The notes under the pieces were generated by a model, which saw only the letters and a program-made list of their open reading frames with translations, was not told the DNA's origin and did not search any database. From positions 1 to 48,552 of the forward strand of contig JAPPMC010000212.1 of NCBI GenBank assembly GCA_028819235.1: a DNA stretch of 48,552 nt. The letters are read 5' to 3'. Positions 26,518-34,456 of this stretch are shown piece after piece; position 1 is the stretch's first letter, and every line of letters begins with the position of its first letter. The position numbers and the translations under genes are program-made. The DNA is from Bryobacterales bacterium. GTDB lineage: Bacteria; Acidobacteriota; Terriglobia; Bryobacterales; UBA6623.

Positions 26518-27317
26518 TGGCAATGCCATCCGATAGGCCTGCGTCGCGGCCTAGGCTGTCGGCAGCGCCATTGGCGCTATTGGCGGCGGTCGTCTTCTTG
26601 GCCCCGGTTTCGGCACAGGAGCTGGCGCTCGAATCGAGCGACGGCTTGGAACTGGTGAACGTGATCGCTGAGGCGGCCACGCTTGAGGGCCGCAAGGGGA
26701 TCAAGATCACAGCCGACCCGGCAGTGGTCCAGGCCGCGGCGAAGCGGCGGCAGGAAGCGGTGGCGGCGGCGCGCGCGCGCGGCGAGGAGCCGCCGCGGGG
26801 GCCGGGTGCCTTCGAGCGCTTCCGCACGAGCCATCTGGCGATCATCGAAGGCTCTGACTTCGGAAACGGCACGATCGAGCTCGAGCTTGCCGGACAGCCC
26901 CAGCCGGGATCGCAGGGCGGTGCCCGGGGCTTCGTCGGACTCGCTTGGCGGCTCAAGGACAGCAAGACCTACGACTGCTTCTACCTCAGGCCGACGAACG
27001 GTCGTGCGGAGGACCAAGTGCGTCGCAACCACTCGGTGCAGTACATCTCGCACCCTGAATGGACTTGGTTCCGCTTCCGGAGCGAGACACCGAGCAAGTA
27101 CGAAACGTACGCCGACATCGTCCCGGGCAAGTGGATCCCGGTGAAGATCGTCGTGAGCGGCGAGAAGGCCCGCATCCACGTCAACGGCGCGGAGCAGCCC
27201 ACGCTGATCATCAACGACGTCAAGTCCGGGGCCGCCGCAACCGGCAAGATTGCGCTCTGGATGGAAGGTTCCACGGTCGCCCACTACCGCAACCTGCGCA
27301 TCACGGCGGGCGACTAG
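26517..27317 (+). CDS. Secreted DUF1080/3-keto-disaccharide hydrolase-like protein
   Basis: A 266-residue protein with a signal peptide (hydrophobic stretch about 17-34 ending VSAQ). It continues as a beta-rich concanavalin-like domain: a GTIELELAG strand, GFVGLAWR, DCFYLRPTNGR, WIPVKIVVSG and IALWMEGSTVAHYRNLRI are the usual strand order of DUF1080/LamG-like sugar-binding hydrolases. A charged Ala/Arg-rich insertion (about 65-100) separates signal and domain. The start overlaps the stop of the DinB-like frame, so the two genes were one translational unit. It is probably a periplasmic carbohydrate-active or carbohydrate-binding protein. Confidence 0.78.
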   Translation: MAMPSDRPASRPRLSAAPLALLAAVVFLAPVSAQELALESSDGLELVNVIAEAATLEGRKGIKITADPAVVQAAAKRRQEAVAAARARGEEPPRGPGAFERFRTSHLAIIEGSDFGNGTIELELAGQPQPGSQGGARGFVGLAWRLKDSKTYDCFYLRPTNGRAEDQVRRNHSVQYISHPEWTWFRFRSETPSKYETYADIVPGKWIPVKIVVSGEKARIHVNGAEQPTLIINDVKSGAAATGKIALWMEGSTVAHYRNLRITAGD

Positions 27318-27329
27318 CGGGAATATCTG

Positions 27330-27359
27330 GCGGGCGGTTGCCGGATGGGCGCCGCCCGC
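27330..27359 (+). promoter_or_regulatory. Hairpin presenting the GT-C start codon in its loop
   Basis: GCGGGCGG (27330-27337) pairs perfectly with CCGCCCGC (27352-27359), and the 14-base loop contains the ATG of the following gene at 27345. It may act as a weak terminator for the gene before it, or as an RNA structure affecting initiation on the next one. Confidence 0.35.
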
Positions 27360-28703
27360 TCTCACGGGCATAGACGAAAGCTGACTGCGGAGAGCGGGGG
27401 CAAGCACCCCCTTGTCTGGATCCACGCGGCGGGTGCCTTTTGCGCGCTTGCGTACGGCGTTCTGGCGTGGTCGGCACAGCAGCCCGGCGGGCCGCCCTTA
27501 GCGCTCTTCCTTGGGTCTCTGGCGGGTGCGGCGCTGGCGACCTTTGCGCTCTTCTGGCGACTGGGTGAACGTTCTGCGCGACTGCCGGTCGCGTGTCTGA
27601 TCGGCTGGGCCATCGTCTTCCGTGTCTGCGGCCTGGTCGGAGGGCCAATCTACGAGGACGACTACTTCCGCTACCTGTGGGACGGGTTCCGGTTTGCTAC
27701 GACGGGCTCGCCGTACGGCGCGGCTCCCGAGGAATCGTTTGCGGATCCGAGCATCCCCGAGGCCTTTCAGCGTGTGCTCGACGGCATCAACAACCCAGAC
27801 CTGCCGACGATATACGGACCTACAACGCAGGCGGCCTTCCTAGTGGGCTATTGGCTTCGGCCGGCGAGCGTTGGAATCCTGCAGCTGATCCTGATCCTCG
27901 CGGATCTGGCGATCGTGGCCCTGCTCCTGCGCCTCGCCCCGCCCCGCAATGTGCTGCTCTACGCCTGGTGCCCTCTGGTGGTCAAGGAGGTGGCGTTCAC
28001 GGCTCACCCAGACGGCGTGGGCGTCGCGCTGCTGCTGGCCGCGATCGTCTTGGCAAGAAAGCGCAGGTGGGCGGCCGCGGCCGTGAGTCTGGGGCTGGCA
28101 TGCGGTGCGAAGGTGTTCGCTCTGCTGTTGGCTCCATTCGTGCTCGCTAGGGCCAAGGCCCGATACTGGGCGACCTGCGCGGCGACGCTTGGGGTGCTTT
28201 ACGCACCTTTCGTGCTCGCGGGCGGGACGGATCTGGAATCGCTAGTGGTCTTCGCCACGGAATGGGAGTTCAATTCGGCACTGTACGGACTGCTGGCCGC
28301 AGCAATCGGATCGCTTGGCGCCAGGCTTGTGCTGGGAGCCGCGTGCTGTGCCGCGGCGTTGCGCTACTATCGGTTCTGTCGCCGAGTTGGAGCGACCGGT
28401 CCGCCTAGGGGCGACCTATTCTACGGGGCGCTGCTGGCGGCATCCCCTGTGATCAACGCGTGGTACCTGCTTTGGCTGCTGCCATTCGCAGCGATCTTCC
28501 CCAGCCTGTGGGCTTGGACAGCCTCACTTGCCGTCCTCCTCAGCTACATGACGGGCCTGAACATCGGGGACGCCAGCCTCCAGCCGTACGAGCAGCCTGC
28601 GTGGGTCCGGCCCGCGGAGTTCGGCGCGATCCTAGCCGCGGTCGCATGCGACGTCTGGCGGCGCACTGCACGACGTGCCACCGTCCCGTGTTCAAGCGAC
28701 TGA
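27345..28703 (+). CDS. GT-C type polyprenol-linked glycosyltransferase (GT87/DUF2029-like)
   Basis: A 452-residue integral membrane protein with about ten hydrophobic segments. After the second segment an external loop has EDDYFRYLWDG, the paired acidic and arginine motif typical of GT-C mannosyltransferase-like enzymes. Further loops carry SPYG and HPDGVG. Such enzymes add a sugar from a lipid-phosphate donor to a glycan or lipid on the outer face of the membrane. The next gene is a GT2 enzyme of the dolichyl-phosphate-sugar-synthase type and overlaps its 3' end, so the pair plausibly makes and uses the same lipid-linked sugar. The ATG at 27345 sits inside a hairpin loop. Confidence 0.8.
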   Translation: MGAARSHGHRRKLTAESGGKHPLVWIHAAGAFCALAYGVLAWSAQQPGGPPLALFLGSLAGAALATFALFWRLGERSARLPVACLIGWAIVFRVCGLVGGPIYEDDYFRYLWDGFRFATTGSPYGAAPEESFADPSIPEAFQRVLDGINNPDLPTIYGPTTQAAFLVGYWLRPASVGILQLILILADLAIVALLLRLAPPRNVLLYAWCPLVVKEVAFTAHPDGVGVALLLAAIVLARKRRWAAAAVSLGLACGAKVFALLLAPFVLARAKARYWATCAATLGVLYAPFVLAGGTDLESLVVFATEWEFNSALYGLLAAAIGSLGARLVLGAACCAAALRYYRFCRRVGATGPPRGDLFYGALLAASPVINAWYLLWLLPFAAIFPSLWAWTASLAVLLSYMTGLNIGDASLQPYEQPAWVRPAEFGAILAAVACDVWRRTARRATVPCSSD

Positions 28704-29455
28704 GAGTCGGGGCCGTGATCCCCGCGCACAACGAGGTCCAGAACATCGGGCCAGTCGTCCGGGAGCTGCGCGCACTGTCGGCCGGCGAAGGCGGCCCGGT
28801 CTTTGACGATGTAGTAGTGTGCGACAACCGCTCCAGTGACGGTACGGCCCGTCGGGCGCTGTCGGCGGGCGCGCGCGTCGTCCTGGAGCCGACACCGGGC
28901 TACGGCCTAGCATGCCAGACAGCGCTGCTGGCACTGTGGCCCGTAGATGCGGTAGTGTTCGTGGACGGCGATCAAGCGTTCGAGGTGCGCCAGGCCACCG
29001 ACCTCTTGGAGGTCCTAGCGGACGGGGCGGACCTGGTCATCGGCTCGCGAGTCCTCGGCCGCTGCGAATCGGGAGCCATGTCGGCCGCGCAAGTCATCGG
29101 GAACAGGACGGCCAGCCTGCTCATCCGGCTCCTGTGGAGGCACCGAGTCTCGGACCTCGGACCCTTCCGGGCCATCCGCTCAGAAGCGCTTCGCCGTCTC
29201 GAGATGTGCGACGAAGCCTACGGCTGGACCGTTGAGATGCAGATCAAGGCGATCGTCCATGGGCTACGCGTGGCGGAAGTGCCCGTGGACACCCGCCGCA
29301 GGCGACATGGCACTTCCAAGATCGGCGGGACCCTGAGAGGCGTCCTGGGCGCGAGTGCCGGAATCCTGACCACCATTGCTCGGCTGCGGGCACGGGCCCT
29401 ACCAGCCCCGAAACGCCGGCGGCCCGAAGATTACGCAGCTTGGAGACACTCATGA
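28688..29455 (+). CDS. Family 2 glycosyltransferase (polyprenyl-phosphate sugar synthase-like)
   Basis: A GT-A enzyme of about 255 residues. It opens VGAVIPAHNEVQNIG, then has CDNRSSDGT (nucleotide-sugar site) and FVDGDQAFEV, which supplies the D-x-D-type metal site. DLGPFRAIR and the later RRRRHGTSKIGGT segment match polyprenyl-phosphate mannose/glucose synthases without a membrane anchor. The GTG at 28688 is chosen because it gives a compact N-terminus and a 16-base overlap with the GT-C gene; ATG 28646 is an alternative. The stop overlaps the DUF547 ATG. Product: probably a polyprenyl-phosphate sugar for the neighbouring GT-C enzyme (inferred). Confidence 0.86.
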   Translation: MFKRLRVGAVIPAHNEVQNIGPVVRELRALSAGEGGPVFDDVVVCDNRSSDGTARRALSAGARVVLEPTPGYGLACQTALLALWPVDAVVFVDGDQAFEVRQATDLLEVLADGADLVIGSRVLGRCESGAMSAAQVIGNRTASLLIRLLWRHRVSDLGPFRAIRSEALRRLEMCDEAYGWTVEMQIKAIVHGLRVAEVPVDTRRRRHGTSKIGGTLRGVLGASAGILTTIARLRARALPAPKRRRPEDYAAWRHS

Positions 29456-30327
29456 GACCACTGACGCAACCACGCTCGTTCCCGCAGAAATGGCGGCGGA
29501 CGGGAATGATCGGGCTGGGCATTGCGTTGGCTGTGACCAGCGCGAGCGCGCAGTTCAACGACGCAAAGCTGATCGCTATCTGGGACGCGAGCGACGAATC
29601 CAACCAGGAGCAGATCGACCACGGCCCGTGGCAGGAACTTCTGGACGCGCACCTGAGCGCGGACGGCGAAGGTCCCAACCGCTTCGACTACCGGGGCCTG
29701 AACTCCAACTCGTCCGATCGCAGGAAGCTCGGCGCCTATCTGAACAGGCTCCAAAAGCTGGACCCGCGTAAGTACTCGCGCGCCGAGCAAAAGGCGTACT
29801 GGATCAACCTCTACAACGCGCTGACGGTCAAGATCGTCTCGGACAACTACCCCGTCGAATCCATCCGGGACATTCGCAGCAAGCGGTGGCTGGCCGGTCT
29901 CGTGTTTCCGGGTCCGTGGGACGACGCGTACGCAAAGGTGGCGGGGCAGGACATTTCTCTCAACAACATCGAACACGGTATCCTCCGCCCGATCTGGAGA
30001 GACAACCGAGTGCACTATGGCGTCAACTGCGCGAGCTACAGCTGCCCGGACCTGCTAACGACGGCCTTCACGGCCGGAAACACCGAAGAACTGCTGGATG
30101 CCGGTGCCCGCGCCTACGTCAACGACCGCCGGGGAGTGGATCTGGTGGACGAGGACTTCATGGTTATCTCCAGCGTCTACGACTGGTTCAAGGAGGACTT
30201 CGGAGGCAGCGAAGAGGGCATCCTTGAACACCTTAAGCTGTACGCCGAGGGCGAGCTCGCTGAGGAATTGCGGGACTTCGAAGGTGCTATCGACTACGAC
30301 TACGACTGGAGTCTGAACGCGCCCTGA
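29452..30327 (+). CDS. Secreted DUF547 protein
   Basis: A 291-residue protein with an N-terminal signal (about residues 15-35, ending SASAQ) and a full DUF547 domain: WQELLDAHL, QKAYWINLYNALTVKIV, DDAYAKVAGQ, LNNIEHGILRP and VHYGVNCASYSCPDL. The NCASYSCP cysteine/serine segment with the downstream YDWF suggests a papain-like or transglutaminase-type active site, but activity is not established. The ATG at 29452, with GGAG a few bases upstream, overlaps the GT2 stop (ATGA). DUF547 genes often follow glycosyltransferases, which suggests a role in envelope glycan handling. Confidence 0.88.
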   Translation: MRPLTQPRSFPQKWRRTGMIGLGIALAVTSASAQFNDAKLIAIWDASDESNQEQIDHGPWQELLDAHLSADGEGPNRFDYRGLNSNSSDRRKLGAYLNRLQKLDPRKYSRAEQKAYWINLYNALTVKIVSDNYPVESIRDIRSKRWLAGLVFPGPWDDAYAKVAGQDISLNNIEHGILRPIWRDNRVHYGVNCASYSCPDLLTTAFTAGNTEELLDAGARAYVNDRRGVDLVDEDFMVISSVYDWFKEDFGGSEEGILEHLKLYAEGELAEELRDFEGAIDYDYDWSLNAP

Positions 30328-30401
30328 GGACCGCCTGAGACCTCGTCGGGGTCTGGCGCGAGGCCGGGGCTGTGGTAGCCTGTCTTGCGAGAAACGCCGC
30401 G

Positions 30402-31295
30402 ATGCTGCGCAGAGACTTCATTCGCTATTCCCTGGGCGCCGGAACCTCGTTGGGCGCCGTCCAACGTGGACTGTTCGGAGCGCCAAAGGGCTATTCCGCG
30501 AGTCCCCAACAGCGCTTTGCGTATGACGTGACCACCCTTGGGCCCGATGGCCTGCTGCCATCGAGGCTGGCGATGGGCACTGGCACGAGCGGATTCCGCG
30601 GTGCGTCCAACCAGACGCGCAAGCTGGGCGTACGCGGCATCACGGAACTCTACCAATACGGCTTTGACAACGGGATCACCTTCTGGGACACGGCGGACGG
30701 CTACGGCAGCCACCCGCACCTGCGCAACGCCCTGCAGCACATCCCCCGCGAGAAGGTCGTGATCATGACAAAGTCGACTTCCACGACGGCCAAGGGCATG
30801 CGGGACGACATTGAGCGCTTCCGGAGGGAGCTCAACACGGACTACATCGACCTGCTGCTGCTTCACGCGGTGCGGGAAGAGGACTGGCCCATAAGGCGCC
30901 GGGGCGCGATGGATGTGATCAACGAGTACAAGCAGAAGGGGATCGTCCGCTCCCGCGGGATCTCGTGCCACTCTCTGCCCGCCCTGCGCCAAGTGCACAA
31001 GCAGGAGTTCGTCGATGTCGATCTGGCCCGGATCAACGCAGTCGGAGAGAAAATGGACGCCGATCCCGGCACGGTCGTCGAGGAGCTCTGCAAGATCAAG
31101 GCGGCGGGCAAGGGCGTCATCGGCATGAAGATCCTGGGAGAAGGGGTCCTGCGGAACCGCGTCAGCGAGGCACTGCAGCACGCACTGGCTCTTGACTGCA
31201 TCGACTGCTTCACCATCGGTGCCGAGAGCCGCGTCGAACTGGCGGACCTGATCCGGCGCATACCGGAGGCGTCTACCCTAGGCTGGCACGCTTGA
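30402..31295 (+). CDS. Tat-exported aldo/keto reductase
   Basis: A 297-residue TIM-barrel oxidoreductase. The N-terminus LRRDFIRYSLGAG is a twin-arginine signal, and the ATG at 30402 keeps it terminal. The catalytic tetrad is visible as D in FWDTADGYG, Y in the same segment, K in IMTKSTS and H in LLLLHA. The C-terminal NADPH site is reduced (GAESRVELADL). It probably reduces a carbonyl compound in the periplasm or is folded with cofactor before export. Only 11 bases separate its stop from the rhodanese lipoprotein start, so the two form an operon. Confidence 0.87.
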   Translation: MLRRDFIRYSLGAGTSLGAVQRGLFGAPKGYSASPQQRFAYDVTTLGPDGLLPSRLAMGTGTSGFRGASNQTRKLGVRGITELYQYGFDNGITFWDTADGYGSHPHLRNALQHIPREKVVIMTKSTSTTAKGMRDDIERFRRELNTDYIDLLLLHAVREEDWPIRRRGAMDVINEYKQKGIVRSRGISCHSLPALRQVHKQEFVDVDLARINAVGEKMDADPGTVVEELCKIKAAGKGVIGMKILGEGVLRNRVSEALQHALALDCIDCFTIGAESRVELADLIRRIPEASTLGWHA

Positions 31296-31306
31296 GGAGG
31301 ATTTCA

Positions 31307-31762
31307 ATGAGCAATCGGAGTATGAGATGGCTGTTGGTTCCAGCGCTTGTGCTGGGCCTGGGCTGCGACGGCGGTAGCGATGAAGGCGAGGGAGCCGAAG
31401 AGGCTCCCGACGAGCAGGCCGAGGCGTCGGCTCCTGCGGATCCGACAGAGATGGATGCTACGGCTGTAGCCGCGCGCATCGAAGCGGGTGAGGACATCTT
31501 CCTGCTGGACGTCCGCACACCTGAGGAACTCCAGGAGGACGGCGTCATCGCGGGCTACACGCACATCCCCATCGATGAGCTGGAGGGCCGGCTCGCGGAG
31601 GTACCTGCGGACAAGCCGATCGTCGCGTATTGACGGCGCGGTGGACGGGCCTCCCGTGCGGCGGCCATACTTCGCGACAACGGGTTTGAGAACGAGATCC
31701 AGTTCGGTGGGATCGAGGGCTGGGTAGAAGGCGGACAGGAGCTGACGACCGCCAACGAGTAG
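31307..31762 (+). CDS. Rhodanese lipoprotein with UGA at the catalytic cysteine (candidate selenoprotein)
   Basis: Reading through one UGA gives a 151-residue protein. A lipoprotein signal (MRWLLVPALVLGLGC) is followed by an acidic linker and a single rhodanese domain: FLLDVRTPEEL, HIPIDELEGRL and KPIVAY. The active-site loop is then U-R-R-G-G-R, with UGA (codon 109) where rhodaneses have Cys of C-x-x-G-x-R. After it 42 codons continue in frame (ASRAAAILRDNGF and GGIEGWVEGG) to a TAG, covering the rest of the domain. Start ATG 31307 follows GAGGAGG. Rhodaneses carry sulfane sulfur or selenium on this residue. If UGA is read as selenocysteine this is a periplasmic seleno-rhodanese; otherwise it is a nonsense mutant or a base error (TGC to TGA). 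Confidence 0.75.
31631..31663 (+). promoter_or_regulatory. In-frame UGA followed by a SECIS-like hairpin
   Basis: The UGA at 31631-31633 is followed three bases later by a foldable stretch. In it, CGC (31637-31639) pairs with GCG (31661-31663), a short bulged middle follows, and ACGG/CCGU (31645-31648 with 31654-31657) encloses the loop GCCUC, which starts with G as in bacterial SECIS elements. Distance from UGA to loop is about 15 bases, at the short edge of the bacterial range. The area is so GC-rich that a chance hairpin is likely, so this is weak support only. Confidence 0.35.
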
Positions 31763-32013
31763 CTCAGGCACGCTGGCGGCCTCGGGCCTCACTGTCCGTC
31801 CCGCCTCGACGGCGGGATAGCGGTCGTGTGCGTCTGCGCGGTAAATCGTCCAAGTCCAATCGGGACTGCCAGACTTCCGATTCTTGCCCTTGAGCCTCAT
31901 CGGATCGACCCGTACTGAAATGGCAGGCAAACCGCCTCAAATTGCGGGAAGTGCGCTGGGCTCGCGGCAACGGTTGGTCAAGGCGCTCTACACAGGCGCA
32001 AGGACGGAGTCCC

Positions 32014-32106
32014 ATGACAAACTGGAACACGTGCCCGGCGGTGGAGGGCAACCCGCGCACGATGACCGGCGCTTGGGCCTTCACTGGGACAAGGGTTCCG
32101 GTGGCG
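32014..32106 (+). pseudogene. Truncated DUF433 antitoxin-like gene
   Basis: An ATG behind AAGGACGGAG opens a frame reading MTNWNTCPAVEGNP, then GAWAFTGTRVPVA. This matches the first half of DUF433 proteins, which continue with an LFENLE-type helix. Here the match ends abruptly and the frame carries on as Arg-rich noise to 32295. DUF433 proteins usually pair with a DUF5615 PIN-like toxin, and no such gene is beside it. The stretch 31763-32013 before it holds nothing recognisable. Confidence 0.6.
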
Positions 32107-32199
32107 CGGACGACGAACCAACCCCGGATAGGGCGGCGGTGGCGAGTCACTCGGCAACCGTCACGAGTACGGCCCCGAGTCCTGCGTCGATCCACTCCG

Positions 32200-32435
32200 G
32201 CTGCGAGCTGTACGCGAAGTGCCTGGGGGCGACCTACTGGTCGCGCATCGGCAGGGTCTGCTTGTCGGTCACCTGGCACGTCGCCGGAGCTGTAGAGTTC
32301 CGCGACGAGTTCATCTACGAGGAGCTGACCAAGCGGTTCGAGCAGCGCGAACCGCCGATGATGAGTGTCCCCCGCGACGAGGCGTTTGATGTCTTCGACG
32401 TCTACAAGAATCTGGCAGGAGGGGGCACCCAATAA
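32200..32435 (+). CDS. Hypothetical frame coupled to the following membrane protein, start unclear
   Basis: The 3' 235 bases of a frame open from 31884 show strong third-position GC bias and a protein-like reading (DEFIYEELTKRFEQREPP, then DEAFDVFDVY). It ends at TAA two bases before the next ATG, a typical coupled arrangement. The upstream part overlaps the DUF433 remnant in another phase and looks non-coding. A TTG at 32262 is one possible start. The frame may have lost its own 5' end when the DUF433 gene was truncated. No family is recognised. Confidence 0.4.
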
Positions 32436-32436
32436 G

Positions 32437-32931
32437 ATGCGCGGCCAATCCGCCATCAGCCGAGGGCTGGCAAGGCCGCGCGGGTCGATGCTCTGGCTAG
32501 TCGGCTACTACGGCGTCCTCCAAGCCGGGCACTTGGTCTTGAACGTCACGTACCTCTGCGGACTGCGGCCGATCCAGGACTTTCCGCCGCCGCCCGCCGA
32601 GGGCTGGCATCCGCAGGCGACCGCGTTGTGGACCAGCATGGGCCTGATTGACACGGCGATTGCCCTCTTGGCGCTCTACTTCGCGGCAGCATTCTTGGAC
32701 GGACGCCGCCGGGCGCTATGGGCCGGTCTCGTTTCGCTGACAACGTACATGTACAACACCTTCACCTTCAACTATTCGATCGTCGCTACCGGGGCCTGGG
32801 CACAGCATCCGGTCGAGTACGTCACGCTCAATGCCGTCTCGATTCCGCTGGTATTCCTGTTCGCGATGGTTGTTCGGGAGGTGCGGGAGGCTTCCCGCTC
32901 AGGGTGGCCGCGTCAGAGATCATGGCGGTGA
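32437..32931 (+). CDS. Four-helix integral membrane protein, unknown
   Basis: A 164-residue protein with hydrophobic segments at about 18-36, 66-85, 93-112 and 135-155. The external loop between the first two is Pro-rich (RPIQDFPPPP). The ATG at 32437 follows a GGAGGGGG site and sits one base after the previous stop. No family is recognised. The next gene begins 87 bases downstream on the same strand. Confidence 0.65.
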   Translation: MRGQSAISRGLARPRGSMLWLVGYYGVLQAGHLVLNVTYLCGLRPIQDFPPPPAEGWHPQATALWTSMGLIDTAIALLALYFAAAFLDGRRRALWAGLVSLTTYMYNTFTFNYSIVATGAWAQHPVEYVTLNAVSIPLVFLFAMVVREVREASRSGWPRQRSWR

Positions 32932-33018
32932 GACGGCGAGTTTTGCCCGTAGTCCAAGACTCGGAGTACGTGAAGCTGTGGTAGAACGTCCCCAATACAG
33001 CTGCAGAGGTGCCGGAGC

Positions 33019-34242
33019 ATGAGAGGCAGTCTCTTCCAGTCGGTTGTTCCATTGCTGGTGGCAGTGTCCACTCTCTACGCTGCCGACGAATTTGCCGAAG
33101 AGCGCCAGCTGGTGCTGGGGCTGGGCAACCTCACCGCAGCCCCTGCCCGATTCGCTGCGGAAGGCTTTGCCAAGGACGAAAGGATAGAGGCGATCTTCTT
33201 CGAGGGACTTCCCTGGAAGGGGAGCGCCACCCGAGTCTTTGCCTGGCTGGGCCTGCCGGAAGATGGTGGCGCCAAGGTTCCCGGCATCGTCCTCGTTCAC
33301 GGCGGTGGCGGCACCGCCTTCCGGGAATGGGTCGAGAGATGGACCGGGCGCGGCTACGCCGCAATCTCGATTGCGGTCGAGGGTCAGACGGACGAGGCCG
33401 AGGAAGTCCCTCCCCGTGCCCGAAGATCTTGGAAACGGCACGCTTGGGCCGGTCCCAGGCGCGAGGGGATCTACGCTGACTCCTCCGAGCCCTTGCGAGA
33501 CCAGTGGATGTACCACGCGGTCGCGGACACTGTCCTCGCGAATTCGCTACTGCGGTCGTTGCCGCGTGTTGATGCAGACAGGGTCGGACTCATGGGCATC
33601 TCTTGGGGCGGTGTCATCACCAGCACTGCCATCGGCATTGACCAACGCTTTGCGTTTGCGATCCCCACCTATGGGTGTGGGCATCTCTTCGACTCGGCCA
33701 ACCGTTGGGGCGAGGCTCTTGGCGACAATCGGCTCTACCGCGAGGTTTGGGATCCCATGGTGCGCATTGACCGTGTTCTCGCGCCCGTGCTCTGGCTGTC
33801 TTGGCCCGGCGAAGGAGCCTTCCCCCTAGACTGCCAAGCTGCTTGCTACCGCGCCGCACCTGGCCGACGCATGGTTTCACTCATTCCGGGTATGGGGCAC
33901 AGCCACAGGGCAGGCTGGACTCCGCCGGACAGCTACGCGTTTGCCGACAGCGTCGTGCGCTCGGGCGAGCCGTGGCTCACCTTGACGGAATCGAATCTCT
34001 CCAACGGCACAGTGCGCGTCCAGATGACGGCTGCCAAACATCTCGACAGTGCTTCGCTCGTCTGGACCGGCGACTTGGGCTTCACGGGTTCCCGAGAATG
34101 GGCCCAGTCGCCCGCAGAACTCACGCGGAACGGTGGCACTTGGCTGGTCACCGCGGCCCTGCCTGATATCGCAACTGCGTGGTTCGTGAACGTTCGGAGC
34201 GGCGAACTGACCGCAAGCTCAGACTACGAGCAGATTAGGTAG
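33019..34242 (+). CDS. Secreted alpha/beta hydrolase (acetyl xylan esterase/dienelactone hydrolase-like)
   Basis: A 407-residue protein with a signal peptide (about 5-21, ending LYAAD). The hydrolase core has an oxyanion loop VLVHGGGGTAF, the nucleophile S195 in GISWGG and a late histidine in GMGHSHRAGW, so the Ser-Asp-His triad is complete in outline. A C-terminal beta-rich segment of about 100 residues follows. Close relatives are often annotated as acetyl xylan esterase or PhoPQ-type hydrolases, and the natural substrate is unknown. ATG 33019 has a GGAG site immediately upstream. Confidence 0.82.
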   Translation: MRGSLFQSVVPLLVAVSTLYAADEFAEERQLVLGLGNLTAAPARFAAEGFAKDERIEAIFFEGLPWKGSATRVFAWLGLPEDGGAKVPGIVLVHGGGGTAFREWVERWTGRGYAAISIAVEGQTDEAEEVPPRARRSWKRHAWAGPRREGIYADSSEPLRDQWMYHAVADTVLANSLLRSLPRVDADRVGLMGISWGGVITSTAIGIDQRFAFAIPTYGCGHLFDSANRWGEALGDNRLYREVWDPMVRIDRVLAPVLWLSWPGEGAFPLDCQAACYRAAPGRRMVSLIPGMGHSHRAGWTPPDSYAFADSVVRSGEPWLTLTESNLSNGTVRVQMTAAKHLDSASLVWTGDLGFTGSREWAQSPAELTRNGGTWLVTAALPDIATAWFVNVRSGELTASSDYEQIR

Positions 34243-34456
34243 GGCGCGGGATTCCGGGGCCAGTCCGCTTGCGAGTAGTGGTCCGCGTTGCCGCGCTCCC
34301 GGCGGTCGCCTCTGGAGCGGTCGCCAGGACCGGCACGGATCCTTGCGCGGGCGGAGTTGCGCCCTTCCCTGCTGCTGGACGCCCGACTGGGAGGTTGGCC
34401 TCGGACCGCGGCAGCGTCAAGAGGCCAGTCGGTGCCAGACCGGAGATCGACGCCAA

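Noticed and set aside
31304..31930. 208-codon minus-strand frame covering the rhodanese and its UGA
   Set aside because: I considered that this, not the rhodanese, was the gene. It has no motif, while the plus strand has signal peptide, lipobox, rhodanese motifs on both sides of the UGA and a strong ribosome-binding site.
31764..32456. 230-codon minus-strand frame over the DUF433 remnant
   Set aside because: No motif, and the plus-strand 3' part has stronger coding bias and coupling to the next gene.
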